Source: CAZVVT01 sp964630595 (GTDB lineage Bacteria; Chlamydiota; Chlamydiia; Chlamydiales; VFKH01). From it: a stretch of DNA of 64,000 bases. The notes under the pieces were generated by a model. That model did not search any database and was not told the origin of the DNA. It worked only from the letters and a program-made list of their open reading frames with translations. Each line of letters begins with the position of its first letter. Positions within the stretch are counted from its first letter, which is position 1. The translations under genes were made by a program, and so were the position numbers. This document shows, in pieces, positions 50,386 to 59,408 of the stretch. Location: NCBI GenBank assembly GCA_964630595.1, contig CAZVVT010000002.1, forward strand, positions 62,001 through 126,000. Reading direction: 5' to 3'.

Positions 50386-51417
50386 TCAGTAACTGTGCCG
50401 ATCTATGCGCACTTTTCCCCTAAAGGTGCGGTATACAATAAAGCCATAGATAATGACCAGCGGTACGCCGATTGCGACAATGAGGAGCAGCACCTTAAAG
50501 GTCATATCGGAGGAGCCGGCATTCTCAATGGTGACGCTGTTGACTGCGGTGTTGACCGTGGAGCGCATGAGAGTGGGGAAGATCCCCAAGCCGTAGAGGA
50601 CCATCATGAGCGCAATGGAGAGGCAGGAGTTGAGGAAGGCCCAGCCATCGCGGCCTTTGAAGACCAGGCGCGGGATGTTGGCAACGGCGAGAAGAGAGAA
50701 GAGGGCAAAGAGAAAGAGGTAGGGCTCATCGCGCAGACGGTCGACCATATGAGGCTGATAGATCAGCGTTGTCATGGTAGTGAGAAAATAGATCAGGACG
50801 AAGAACACAATGCAGGGCAACACCCAAAGGCGGAGCTTTTTGTGGATCTCCCCTTCCGTCTTCATCAGGAGGAAGAGGCAGCCGTGCAGGGTGAAACAGG
50901 CCACGGTCATCACACCCACCAGAGCTGTATAGGGAGTGAGCAGGTCCATCACATGCCCGGTAAAGTTGTGGTCCTGATCGAGTGCGATGCCTTGGGTCAT
51001 GTTGCCAAGCAAGAGGCCCACACCGAAAGCAATGATGAGACTGCCCAGGGAGAAGACCTTGTCCCAGAGTTCGCGCCACGCAAACCCTTTTTGTTTGCTG
51101 CGGAACTCGATGGCCACCGCGCGCAGGATGAGCCCGGCGATGAAGACCGTCACGGGGGTGTAGAAGGCCGACATGATCGTTGCATAAGCACCGGGAAAAC
51201 CAGCGAAGAGCGCCCCCACAACGATGATCAACCAGACGGCGTTTCCATCCCAGACAGGCCCGATAGCATTCAGGAAGACGCGCCGCTCGTAGTCCTCTTT
51301 CGTAAAGAAATGCAAAATCCCCACGCCCAAATCAAAGCCGTCCAAGCAGGCGTAGCCAATAATGCAGAGCAAAACGATCCAAAACCACCACACCGAAAGA
51401 TCCAGACCCAGCAGCAT
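50386..51417 (-). CDS. cydB: cytochrome bd oxidase subunit II
   Basis: A 343-residue CydB with about eight membrane spans. The N-terminus WFWIVLLCIIGYACLDGFDLGVGIL is diagnostic, as are RRVFLNAIGPVWDGNAVWLIIVVGALFAGFP and AVAIEFRSK. It stabilises the heme-bearing CydA. It starts 2 bases after the cydA stop. Confidence 0.96.
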   Translation of the reverse strand: MLLGLDLSVWWFWIVLLCIIGYACLDGFDLGVGILHFFTKEDYERRVFLNAIGPVWDGNAVWLIIVVGALFAGFPGAYATIMSAFYTPVTVFIAGLILRAVAIEFRSKQKGFAWRELWDKVFSLGSLIIAFGVGLLLGNMTQGIALDQDHNFTGHVMDLLTPYTALVGVMTVACFTLHGCLFLLMKTEGEIHKKLRLWVLPCIVFFVLIYFLTTMTTLIYQPHMVDRLRDEPYLFLFALFSLLAVANIPRLVFKGRDGWAFLNSCLSIALMMVLYGLGIFPTLMRSTVNTAVNSVTIENAGSSDMTFKVLLLIVAIGVPLVIIYGFIVYRTFRGKVRIDRHSY

Positions 51418-51419
51418 GA

Positions 51420-52775
51420 TTACTCCCTATGCAATGGGTTTTTCTTAAAGGTGGGCTCCTGTTCGGAAATATAGGGCCCCTCTTTAATTTTGTGATTTAA
51501 TAGGTAGATAAAAAGAATAAATAGGAGCGTATAAATAGTAGCAAACATAATGAGAGAGCTCAGCACTTCTGTTGCTCCCACATTATACGAAAGTCCTTCG
51601 GAGGTGCGCAGAATCTTCCAGACGATCCAAGGCTGCCGGCCCATTTCCGCTGAATACCAGCCTGCTTGGTTCGCGATCTGAGGAAAGACCACTGAGATGA
51701 TCAAAAAACGCGCTACCCAACGGTTGAGCTTCCACTTTTGGCGCCAACCGACCAAAGCGAGAAGGGCGGCGATCACCATTAAGACCCACATAATAATCAT
51801 GAGGTGGTAGGACTGGAAGACCGCCTGGACATTGGGCCAATCCTCTTGAGGGGTTTGGTCCAATCCAATGACGGGGTGGTGGAAGTCGCCAAAGAGCATA
51901 AAGCTGAGGAGACCAGGGACCTCCGGCCCCGTGACCGTCTGGTCTTGAGTATTCACGATGCCAAAGAGCGCCATGGAGGCCGGGCCGGTATGATAGTGGC
52001 CCTCAAAGGCGGCCAGCTTGACCGGCTGGTTCCGGTAGACACCCCGCGCGCTCACATCCCCTGCGATAAACTGGAGAACCACGAAGATGAGCGCTGCTAT
52101 CGTTCCCAGCTTCATCGCCTTCACGGCATGTTTGACAAAGCGCTTCTTATAGAGATAGTAGGCCCCCACGCTGATGACCAAAAAGGCCCCCTGCAGCCAG
52201 CAGCCGACCATTACGTGGGCCAGCCGCTCCATGGAGGAGGGGTTAAAGACCATCGCCCAGAAGTCCACAATGACAGCATGGGCTTGATCTCCCTGCCCCA
52301 CGATTTCATGACCCGCCGGGGTCTGCATCCAGGAGTTGGCAATGGTGATCCAAACGGCGCTAAAATGCGCCCCCAAAGCGACCATGATCGTCGAGAAAAA
52401 GTGCATCTTCGGCGAAACCCTCTCCCAGCCAAAGAGCAGCAAAGCCAGGAAACCCGCCTCCATAAAGAAGGCAAAAATCCCCTCCGCACCGAGAGCGCTG
52501 CCAAAGACGTCCCCCACAAAACGGGAGTACTTGGCCCAGTTTGTGCCGAAGCCGAAGACCATGACGACTCCCGTGGCCACTCCAATGGCGAAAACCAGGG
52601 CAAAAATCTTCACCCAGAATTGGGTTAGCTCCTGCCATTCGCGGTTTTTCGTCTTGAGGTACATCCCTTCCATAAAGACGAGGAGAAGACCCAGGCCTAT
52701 ACTGATGGGCGGGAAGATGTAGTGGAAGGAAATGGTTAACCCAAACTGAATCCTGGAAAGGACGGCAACATCCAT
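51420..52775 (-). CDS. cydA: cytochrome bd oxidase subunit I
   Basis: A 451-residue CydA, the quinol-oxidising, heme b/d-binding subunit of a high-affinity terminal oxidase. Features include SRIQFGLTISFHYIFPPISIG (heme His), VATGVVMVFGFGTNWAKYSRFVGDVFG and EGIFAFFMEAGFLALLLFGW. Others are HFSAVWITIANSWMQTPAGHEI and, near the C-terminus, GWYSAEMGRQPWIVWKILRTSEG. The Q-loop is of the short type. The cydA-cydB order beside the c-di-AMP cyclase genes matches Chlamydia, where they face the other way. Confidence 0.97.
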   Translation of the reverse strand: MDVAVLSRIQFGLTISFHYIFPPISIGLGLLLVFMEGMYLKTKNREWQELTQFWVKIFALVFAIGVATGVVMVFGFGTNWAKYSRFVGDVFGSALGAEGIFAFFMEAGFLALLLFGWERVSPKMHFFSTIMVALGAHFSAVWITIANSWMQTPAGHEIVGQGDQAHAVIVDFWAMVFNPSSMERLAHVMVGCWLQGAFLVISVGAYYLYKKRFVKHAVKAMKLGTIAALIFVVLQFIAGDVSARGVYRNQPVKLAAFEGHYHTGPASMALFGIVNTQDQTVTGPEVPGLLSFMLFGDFHHPVIGLDQTPQEDWPNVQAVFQSYHLMIIMWVLMVIAALLALVGWRQKWKLNRWVARFLIISVVFPQIANQAGWYSAEMGRQPWIVWKILRTSEGLSYNVGATEVLSSLIMFATIYTLLFILFIYLLNHKIKEGPYISEQEPTFKKNPLHRE

Positions 52776-52858
52776 AAACGGACAGGTTGAAGAAAAGATT
52801 GTATTTCGTCAACGATTGGACTAGGGATTTTCAAGTATTTATGATATAGTTTGGCAAC

Positions 52859-53650
52859 GTGATTGGCGCGGAATTAGCCCCCTTTGTTGAGATAGCAATT
52901 ATTGCAGTGTTAATTCACTACTTGCTCTCCTTTTTTTGGAATACAAAGGCGATGGATCTGATTTTTGGCTTCCTTGCCTTCCTTCTTTTATTCTTTCTTG
53001 CCTCCTGGCTGAACCTTCCGGTCCTAGAAAAAATGATGGTGAACGTCGTCAACGTTGCCGTGCTCGCCGTTTTTGTTTTATTCCAACCCGAAATTCGCTT
53101 GGCGCTGTCAAAACTCAGCTTGAAGAGCACAAAATACCGCGCTGAAAGCGACCTCGACCAGGTCATCGACATCCTCTCGCAGTCCGTTTACAAATTTTCG
53201 CAGAAACATATTGGTTCGTTAATTGTTTTAGAAAACCAAGATAATTTGGATGAATATGCTTCTAAAGCTGTTCGACTAGATGCAACACTCTCTTGCGAAC
53301 TTCTGGAATCTATTTTTGAAACGACCACTCCCCTTCATGATGGAGCGCTCCTTATCCGGGGGCAGACCATTCTTTCTGCAGCGACCATTCTGCCGCTGGC
53401 GGACGACAACTCGCAGATTGCGAAGTCGATGGGCACGCGCCACCGCGCGGCCTTAGGGATTTCGCAAGTCAGCGACTGTCTTGTGATCGTCGTCTCGGAA
53501 GAGACGGGTCAGGTCTCGATTGCTCGCGAGGGGATCATCACGCGCGGCATCAAGGCCGACCGCTTCCGCGGCATCATCCGCAGTATCTTTAGCACGCAGG
53601 AGCAACCCAAACGCAAACTAGCACCGGTATTGGGATGGCTCAGACGATAA
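52859..53650 (+). CDS. cdaA: diadenylate cyclase CdaA/DacA (c-di-AMP synthase)
   Basis: A 263-residue membrane-bound DAC protein. Three N-terminal spans (about 10-80) are followed by the DAC domain, with PLHDGALLI (DGA at 161-163) and GTRHRAALG (192-200), both catalytic motifs. It makes c-di-AMP from ATP. The start is GTG, with no clear ribosome binding site. It overlaps ybbR by 16 bases. Confidence 0.95.
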   Translation: MIGAELAPFVEIAIIAVLIHYLLSFFWNTKAMDLIFGFLAFLLLFFLASWLNLPVLEKMMVNVVNVAVLAVFVLFQPEIRLALSKLSLKSTKYRAESDLDQVIDILSQSVYKFSQKHIGSLIVLENQDNLDEYASKAVRLDATLSCELLESIFETTTPLHDGALLIRGQTILSAATILPLADDNSQIAKSMGTRHRAALGISQVSDCLVIVVSEETGQVSIAREGIITRGIKADRFRGIIRSIFSTQEQPKRKLAPVLGWLRR

Positions 53651-54843
53651 TTAAAGCGATTGTTCACCGCCTCTTTGTCCAGCGCTGGCAGCGCAAGGTC
53701 TTTGCCATCGTAGCTGCCTCCGTCATCTGGCTCGGCATGAACATGAGCATGACCGTCACGCGAACCCTTGCGGATGTTTCTGTGCGCATTGTCAATCTGC
53801 CGGCAGACAAGACAGTAGAGGGCATGCTCCCCTCGGGGCTATTGGACGACCATCTAACGGTGACTGTGGTGGGCACAAAGAGCCTCATTGATGAGCTTCA
53901 ACCCAGTGATCTTGAGGTTGTGCTCGATGCCGCCGGCAAGGGGCGGGAATGGATTGCTCATGTCGATCGCAAAACTCTCGTGAGCAAAAACCCTGCTGTG
54001 GACCTAGGGCGAGGGCTGAAAGATGTTGTTTCTACGGAATTTATTGTCAGTACCTGCCCTCTCATCACAGAGCAGATCCAGGTCGTTGTAGTGAAACCCA
54101 TCGGCGAGGCCCCCGCAGGCTGGCAGTACTTGGATGTTTGGCCGCAAACCTTCACCCAGACAATCACAGGACCAGAGGCACAAATCCAGCACCTCAAGAC
54201 AAAGGGAATGAAGCTCTTTCTCGACTTGAACAAAGTGGATGCCACCCGACTTGCCGAACTCGGTGAAGAGAGCGAAGAGGTGAGCTTTCCTGTTCCCGAA
54301 GAGTGGAAAAAGCTGAATGTGAACTTCATGCACACGCAGATTCCCTTGAGCGATCCCACTGCAGATGCCTTTCACATCAACTTTCTCAAGCGCTCCTGCT
54401 TAAGCCTTGAGCTCTCTATTCCAGTCTACATCTACTATCCCCCCTCTACCCTCAAGAGTGTCAATCCCACTACGCTGCGATTAGCTCCCTCCGACAAGGT
54501 GCGCGTGGAGAACAATGTAACGCTCTATGCAGAACCTCTTTTTGCCAAAGACGTCTCTAGCCTCTTCTTAGAGGTGGTCAGTTCGAGCTTAGAAATTGTC
54601 ATTACCGCCTCTAAATCGGGCAGTGTTCTCAACTGGGGCGTTGACTTTGTTAACCCTCGCGAACTCGAAGAGCTCTATGTAGAGCGGGCCATGGCAGAAG
54701 AGCGCGAAGGAGGCCTTCACAACGAAGATTCTCTGCGCGAGCGCTTCCGCATCTACATGCGCCAATTGCAGCTGGTCACCAAAGACCAACAGCCTCTGCA
54801 GATCCATCCCGTCGCTAAAGAAGGCGAAGTGCTTGTCAACTAG
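53635..54843 (+). CDS. ybbR: YbbR/CdaR-like regulator of the diadenylate cyclase
   Basis: A 402-residue protein with one N-terminal membrane anchor (about 19-38: VFAIVAASVIWLGMNMSMTV). YbbR-type beta repeats follow on the outer side, visible as recurring V..LP....VEG and TVTVVG..S.I segments. YbbR/CdaR proteins bind and modulate CdaA. Its overlap with cdaA supports a complex. Its C-terminal third has no repeat that I recognise. Confidence 0.85.
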   Translation: MAQTIIKAIVHRLFVQRWQRKVFAIVAASVIWLGMNMSMTVTRTLADVSVRIVNLPADKTVEGMLPSGLLDDHLTVTVVGTKSLIDELQPSDLEVVLDAAGKGREWIAHVDRKTLVSKNPAVDLGRGLKDVVSTEFIVSTCPLITEQIQVVVVKPIGEAPAGWQYLDVWPQTFTQTITGPEAQIQHLKTKGMKLFLDLNKVDATRLAELGEESEEVSFPVPEEWKKLNVNFMHTQIPLSDPTADAFHINFLKRSCLSLELSIPVYIYYPPSTLKSVNPTTLRLAPSDKVRVENNVTLYAEPLFAKDVSSLFLEVVSSSLEIVITASKSGSVLNWGVDFVNPRELEELYVERAMAEEREGGLHNEDSLRERFRIYMRQLQLVTKDQQPLQIHPVAKEGEVLVN

Positions 54844-55849
54844 AGTATGTTTACTCAAACTTTCGCGCGATGGTCGAGGCGGTCTAGAAAAGACGGCGGA
54901 GCAGATCGCTGCTGCTTTTGTGAAAGCTGGTTGCCAAACCACCTGGATTACCGGTCGAGGGCGGGGGTTTTTAGGCCTTCTGCGTTTTGATCAAGCAACG
55001 CGCCGATACTGCTTTACCCATCCCCACGACATCGTCTTGGGCTTTGATCGCACTACTTGCCAGACCCACCTACGCGCCGGCAACGGATGCCACCGCGCCT
55101 GGCTAGAGCTGCGCCAAGCAAGCGCTCTGCGCCGCCTCTCCTTTGCCCTTAATCCTCTTCATCGCACCATTCTCTATCTAGAAAAAAGAGCCTTCGAAAG
55201 CCCCGACTTACAACTGCTCATCACCAACTCCCATCTCGTGAAGGAGCAGATCTTGCGCTACTACAAGGTGCAAGCCCCCATCGAGGTCGTCCACAATGGA
55301 GTGGATTGGGATTCGTACGAATCGGTTTTTTCCAGCTTTACCGCTCACAGTACACCCACGCTGCTCTTTGCTGGCCACGGCTATGAGCGCAAAGGTCTCT
55401 TTACTCTACTGAAAGCACTACGCCATGTGCCCGCTCGCTTGCTCGTCGTGGGCCGTGAGCGCAAACTCAAACGCTTCCAGGAGGCAGCCAAGGGGCTTGA
55501 CGTCCATTTTTTAGGACCGCAACCTTCTTTGATTCCCTATATGCAACAAGCCGATGCGATGATCATCCCCTCTCTCTACGATCCCTTCGCTAACGTCACT
55601 GTAGAGGCACTTGCCATGGGCCTTTTTGTCGTCTCCTCCAAAATGAACGGCGGTCATGAGGTGCTCACACCACAGACGGGAAGGGTTTTTACCGATCACG
55701 ACTGCCTTGTCCAGGCGCTGCAGCACATCCCTCTTAAAACAAAGGCCAGCGCGCGCGCCATTCGAGACTCCGTCCGTCACCTTTCTGACCCTAGCCCAAA
55801 AATCGTTCAACTATGCCTGCATACCGCTTCTTCGCCCGCGCTCCGCTAG
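54833..55849 (+). CDS. GT4-type glycosyltransferase (WaaG-like)
   Basis: A 338-residue GT-B glycosyltransferase. RDGRGGLEKTAEQIAAAF starts the acceptor domain. RAGNGCHRAWLELR resembles the WaaG family loop. The donor side contains VVHNGVDWDSY, LLFAGHGYERKGLFTLLKAL and the C-terminal PSLYDPFANVTVEALAMG with the EX7E-type glutamates. No in-frame ATG exists before it, so it starts at TTG 54833, overlapping ybbR by 11 bases with AAGG upstream. It probably adds a sugar to an LPS core. Confidence 0.85.
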   Translation: MSTRVCLLKLSRDGRGGLEKTAEQIAAAFVKAGCQTTWITGRGRGFLGLLRFDQATRRYCFTHPHDIVLGFDRTTCQTHLRAGNGCHRAWLELRQASALRRLSFALNPLHRTILYLEKRAFESPDLQLLITNSHLVKEQILRYYKVQAPIEVVHNGVDWDSYESVFSSFTAHSTPTLLFAGHGYERKGLFTLLKALRHVPARLLVVGRERKLKRFQEAAKGLDVHFLGPQPSLIPYMQQADAMIIPSLYDPFANVTVEALAMGLFVVSSKMNGGHEVLTPQTGRVFTDHDCLVQALQHIPLKTKASARAIRDSVRHLSDPSPKIVQLCLHTASSPALR

Positions 55850-56457
55850 CCCCCGGTCCCGCTGACATGCCCCCTGAAGAGCTGCACCACCTTTCTGTGA
55901 TGCGCCTCAAAGATCACGAATCGTTCGAGCTTATCGACGGCGAAGGACATCTGGCACAAGCTCATCTAGTCAAAGGCAAGCCGATCATTACAGAAGTGTC
56001 TCAAAGCGCTCCTGAACGCAGAATCATCATCGCACAAGCCATTCCCAAAGCGACCAAACTCGACTGGCTCACAGAAAAATGCGCAGAACTGGGTGCCGCC
56101 GAGCTCTGGCTTTATCCCGGAGAGCTAAGCGAAAAGACGCAGATCAGTGACTCTTTACTCAAGCGACTCGAATCGATTGCTTTGGCTGCCTGCAAGCAGT
56201 CGGGACGCCTTTTTCTCATGAAGATTGTCGTAAAGCCACCACTCAAGCAATGGACCGAAAGGCCTCTTTACTATGGCGATCAGCAAGGGTCGACCCAAAT
56301 GCCTACAGGCGATTTTATCTTTGTGGTAGGGCCCGAAAAGGGGCTGACAGCGAAGGAGAAGGCGCTTTTGCAGCATCCCCTCTCTTTAAGTCCTTATACT
56401 TTGCGAACGGAAACGGCCGCTTTAGCTCTTTTAGCGATCGCGCAACACGGCACATAG
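55813..56457 (+). CDS. rsmE: 16S rRNA (uracil-1498-N3)-methyltransferase RsmE
   Basis: A 214-residue SPOUT methyltransferase. The PUA-like N-domain contains RFFARAP and HHLSVMRLK. The knotted SAM-binding end is VVGPEKGLTAKE and LRTETAALALLAI. IAQAIPKATKLDWLTEKCAELGAAELW is family-typical. It overlaps the glycosyltransferase gene by 37 bases and its end overlaps the opposite-strand gene by 27 bases. Confidence 0.93.
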   Translation: MPAYRFFARAPLAPGPADMPPEELHHLSVMRLKDHESFELIDGEGHLAQAHLVKGKPIITEVSQSAPERRIIIAQAIPKATKLDWLTEKCAELGAAELWLYPGELSEKTQISDSLLKRLESIALAACKQSGRLFLMKIVVKPPLKQWTERPLYYGDQQGSTQMPTGDFIFVVGPEKGLTAKEKALLQHPLSLSPYTLRTETAALALLAIAQHGT

Positions 56458-58521
56458 ATACTGCGAACCGTAGTCAAGAATCGACTTACTTCCGTCTATA
56501 TGATGGGCAATGTCTTTTGCGTCTAAACTGACCTCTTCCAAATCGTGACTGGAAAAAAGAGAGCGCCACTCTTTTTTTGCACTGCCCACTTTAGGCAGCT
56601 GGACGATCACAAGCCCTTTGTCCGCTAAAACCCGCTTCGCCTCACTCAGCAGATGGCTCGCTGTTTGCGCATTCAGTTGCGCCATCGTCTCATCGAGATA
56701 GACGACCCGAGCACTTTTTTCTACCACAGGAAAACGGCAATGTTCATCGATATGCAGCCCGTTAAGCGACGTCTCACTCAAATTGAGCCACCCCATGTGC
56801 ATCCATTCGGGTTTATTGCCCAAAAAAACCCCGTTAAAAGAGTAGTCTTTGCTCGTGTCATGCCAAGGCAGGGCGGGATAAGTGCCGTTGTAGCCGGCAT
56901 TACGCAACTCTAAGTCATAGTCAGCGGAGGGCATAATAGTTACCTCCACAAGCATGCGCTCACTATTTTTTGCTCGCAAACCGCGGTGGGTAAGACGAGT
57001 GCTATTAAAGAGCATCCAAACAGGCCCATCAGCCTCTAAGCAATAGGGCTTGCCACTGGGCAAAATCACCTCTGTCGATCCCCTCACAGCATCTGCGCCT
57101 TTTGGATAGATCATGATCTTGTATGCCCCTTCGGGAAACCCATCGGTATGCCAGGTATGACCTGCTTGGCCATACTCAATGGGAAGAGTCTTCCAACCAC
57201 GTACGTTAATGACCTTCCAACGCGAACCCATGCACGCAGCAACAGGCTCCTTAATCTCTTCTAAAATATCGGCAACAACACGGCTTGTCTCCTCATCTAG
57301 GGAGTAGTACTTGAACGACTTGTTGTGGCTGGGCTCAATGCGGGCAAAGGTCTCGCAATGGCGATAGACAGGATGAAAATCACTTTGCTTCATGCCTCTG
57401 CACTCAGCTTTTTCCAAAAGAGCAACCAGCTGTGTTGCCTTCTCTTGTGAAAAGGAATTTTTTTGCAGCCCCTGGTCGATAAATTGCTGATCTTTGAGAA
57501 GCTGCGGAAATCGGGCGCGGGAAAGAAGCTTTTGAACTGTGCTATAAATCTTCCACGTGGTTGTGTAGGCTAACTTTTTCTGCTTCATCGCAAAATGACG
57601 AGCGACATACAGCTGTTGCTTCAATGTGTGAAATTCGGGCGTATTTGCAAGGTCATTATGCAACTGAAAAAGCTCTACCAAAGATTGCGTAACTCTCACC
57701 ACGTCCGAGAAATTCTTGGCTTCGGAAAACTGTTCATTAAGTGAAGCCATTTCCTGCCAGTGAATGGGCTTTCTTGCCCAAAACCCCATGCTCATATGCG
57801 CAATGCTATCCACATCGGGGATGTGATCTGCTTGAGCTGCGACAATCGCGGAAACATCGCGTGTCAGCACTTCGAATCCATGAGACTCTAAAAGCTTTTG
57901 AAATTCCTCATGACCCCAGGCGCTTTGATGACACAATTCGTACTCGCCCCCCTTCTTCTGGGTTAACTCACGCAAACGCTCAGCTACCAAAGAGGGTCTT
58001 TCCAGTTGCAATGCTCGGGACAACTCTTCATCACAAACGCGAGCGGGACCAAAATAGTGGTTTTGGCCATTGGTATTGTGTGATCCCAAAAGCATTGCTG
58101 TGCGGCGCTCTAACGAATCATCAAATCCATTGCGTGCCCACACATCTGTTGGAAAACCCCACTCCTCGCCGCAAAACGAAGAATCCCCTCGCTTCCAGCA
58201 TTCCAGCGCCTTGTCAAAATTAGGCACTTTGATAACAAGCGTCCCGCCCGCTTTAAGCGTGCGAAAAGATTCTTGCAGAACACGGTCAACCGTCTCTTTA
58301 TCGAGATGTTCAAAACAATGGTTGGAATACACCAAAGAGACGCTGTTGTCCGCAGCCGGAAAGACACATTGAGGTGTGAGCAAATAGGAGGGATGAGCTC
58401 GTGTGTCTAGATTGATCCACCCATTTCTCTCCCACTTTTTCTGCCAGCCCCCACCGATATTGATTTGGACATCCCCGTTGCAAGCGGCAAAGAAGAGAAT
58501 AAGTAAGACCCAACGCATCAT
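56431..58521 (-). CDS. methyltransferase-oxygenase-methyltransferase-like fusion protein
   Basis: A 696-residue protein with an N-terminal methyltransferase domain (about 17-250: NIGGGW at 21-26, NHCFEHLDKE at 67-76, FRTLKAGGTLVIKVPN at 86-101). A helical linker follows (about 255-400), then a PhyH-like dioxygenase domain (about 400-560) with H458 and D460 in WHTDG, H512 in THRG and R522. A degenerate methyltransferase-like segment (about 561-696) has lost the Gly-rich loop (FLGNKPEW). The first residues, MMRWVLLILFFAAC, resemble a lipoprotein signal. It overlaps the upstream epimerase gene by 4 bases in the glycan cluster. Confidence 0.7.
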   Translation of the reverse strand: MMRWVLLILFFAACNGDVQINIGGGWQKKWERNGWINLDTRAHPSYLLTPQCVFPAADNSVSLVYSNHCFEHLDKETVDRVLQESFRTLKAGGTLVIKVPNFDKALECWKRGDSSFCGEEWGFPTDVWARNGFDDSLERRTAMLLGSHNTNGQNHYFGPARVCDEELSRALQLERPSLVAERLRELTQKKGGEYELCHQSAWGHEEFQKLLESHGFEVLTRDVSAIVAAQADHIPDVDSIAHMSMGFWARKPIHWQEMASLNEQFSEAKNFSDVVRVTQSLVELFQLHNDLANTPEFHTLKQQLYVARHFAMKQKKLAYTTTWKIYSTVQKLLSRARFPQLLKDQQFIDQGLQKNSFSQEKATQLVALLEKAECRGMKQSDFHPVYRHCETFARIEPSHNKSFKYYSLDEETSRVVADILEEIKEPVAACMGSRWKVINVRGWKTLPIEYGQAGHTWHTDGFPEGAYKIMIYPKGADAVRGSTEVILPSGKPYCLEADGPVWMLFNSTRLTHRGLRAKNSERMLVEVTIMPSADYDLELRNAGYNGTYPALPWHDTSKDYSFNGVFLGNKPEWMHMGWLNLSETSLNGLHIDEHCRFPVVEKSARVVYLDETMAQLNAQTASHLLSEAKRVLADKGLVIVQLPKVGSAKKEWRSLFSSHDLEEVSLDAKDIAHHIDGSKSILDYGSQYLCAVLRDR

Positions 58522-59408
58522 TTTCGCATTCCTTCAATGGTTTCCTTCAACCCAACTCGCAGATCACGAGGGGCATATTCTGGCAAAACTTGACGAAGTG
58601 CTTCAATGGACAAAATTTTCGATTTAGCACCCACATACTTACTCGTATCGAATTGGATTTTTTCAAAGGGGTACCCAACTTCATCACAAATCATCTGCGC
58701 AAACTCGCGGATAGAGTGCTCTTTGCCGCCACCGATGTTCAGTACCTTATTGCTGTGTGCGTCAAGCTTGACGAGAGCATCGGCAAAATCATCGACATGC
58801 ACCAATTCTCTTTTTTGGTGGCCATCCCCCCAAAGAACAACAGGCTCCCCTGTTGCTTTCGCCGCTAGAATTTTGCGGATCAAGTCGAAAATGAAGTGCA
58901 TCTGACGTCCATCTTTGTGGTAATCGGGACCATAAAGAGTCGAGGGAACCAGATACAAATATTGATGACCGAATTGTTTGTGCAGCGCCTGCAGGCCAAC
59001 TAAAAGCATGCGCTTGGTCATGGCATAAGTGTAGAGGCTATCTATGGGCGTGCCAACAAGATAATTTTTCTCTTCAAGAGGCAGTTTTTCATCATACGAG
59101 CAGCTAGTGCCCATGGCGATCATCTTCGCTTGCGGCTGCTTCTCGTGCCACCAAGTCAGCACATGGGTATTGATCTTCTGGTTGATCATCCACTGCTGGC
59201 CTGGATGACGCAGGCAAAAATCCCCCGCTTGCGTCCAAGCAGCGAGGTGAATGATGCGATCAAAACGCTGATTCGACCACGGCTCTAATGCATTTTCTTT
59301 CGTAAGGTCGGCTTTCTTGGAATCGAGCAGGACAAGCTCATGGCCCTCCAGTTTTTTTGCGAGGAACTTACCGAGGAAGCCGCTGGCTCCTGTCATCAAA
59401 ATTTTCAT
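58518..59408 (-). CDS. NAD-dependent epimerase/reductase of the SDR family (fucose-synthase-like)
   Basis: A 296-residue extended SDR. The cofactor loop is TGASGFLG (6-13), the catalytic pair is Y128 and K132 in YTYAMTK, and the Ser/Thr is in AMGTSCSYD. LVPSTLYGPDYH and HVDDFADALVKL are typical of GDP-fucose synthase-like enzymes (Fcl/WcbK). It could perform an epimerase-reductase step on a GDP-linked sugar. It overlaps its neighbours by 4 bases on both sides. Confidence 0.85.
   Translation of the reverse strand: MKILMTGASGFLGKFLAKKLEGHELVLLDSKKADLTKENALEPWSNQRFDRIIHLAAWTQAGDFCLRHPGQQWMINQKINTHVLTWWHEKQPQAKMIAMGTSCSYDEKLPLEEKNYLVGTPIDSLYTYAMTKRMLLVGLQALHKQFGHQYLYLVPSTLYGPDYHKDGRQMHFIFDLIRKILAAKATGEPVVLWGDGHQKRELVHVDDFADALVKLDAHSNKVLNIGGGKEHSIREFAQMICDEVGYPFEKIQFDTSKYVGAKSKILSIEALRQVLPEYAPRDLRVGLKETIEGMRK

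Noticed and set aside
50368..51474. A 368-codon open frame opposite cydB
   Set aside because: It is antisense to the whole cydB gene and its product is low-complexity (Glu/His/Asp-rich), as expected from reading a GC-biased membrane-protein gene backwards. cydB has clear family motifs.
51804..52628. A 274-codon open frame opposite cydA
   Set aside because: Antisense shadow of cydA with no recognisable domain and a composition dominated by Asp, His, Arg and Gly.
52816..52850. A promoter with TATAGT just before the cdaA GTG
   Set aside because: No -35 with reasonable spacing matches more than three positions, and the start would be leaderless.
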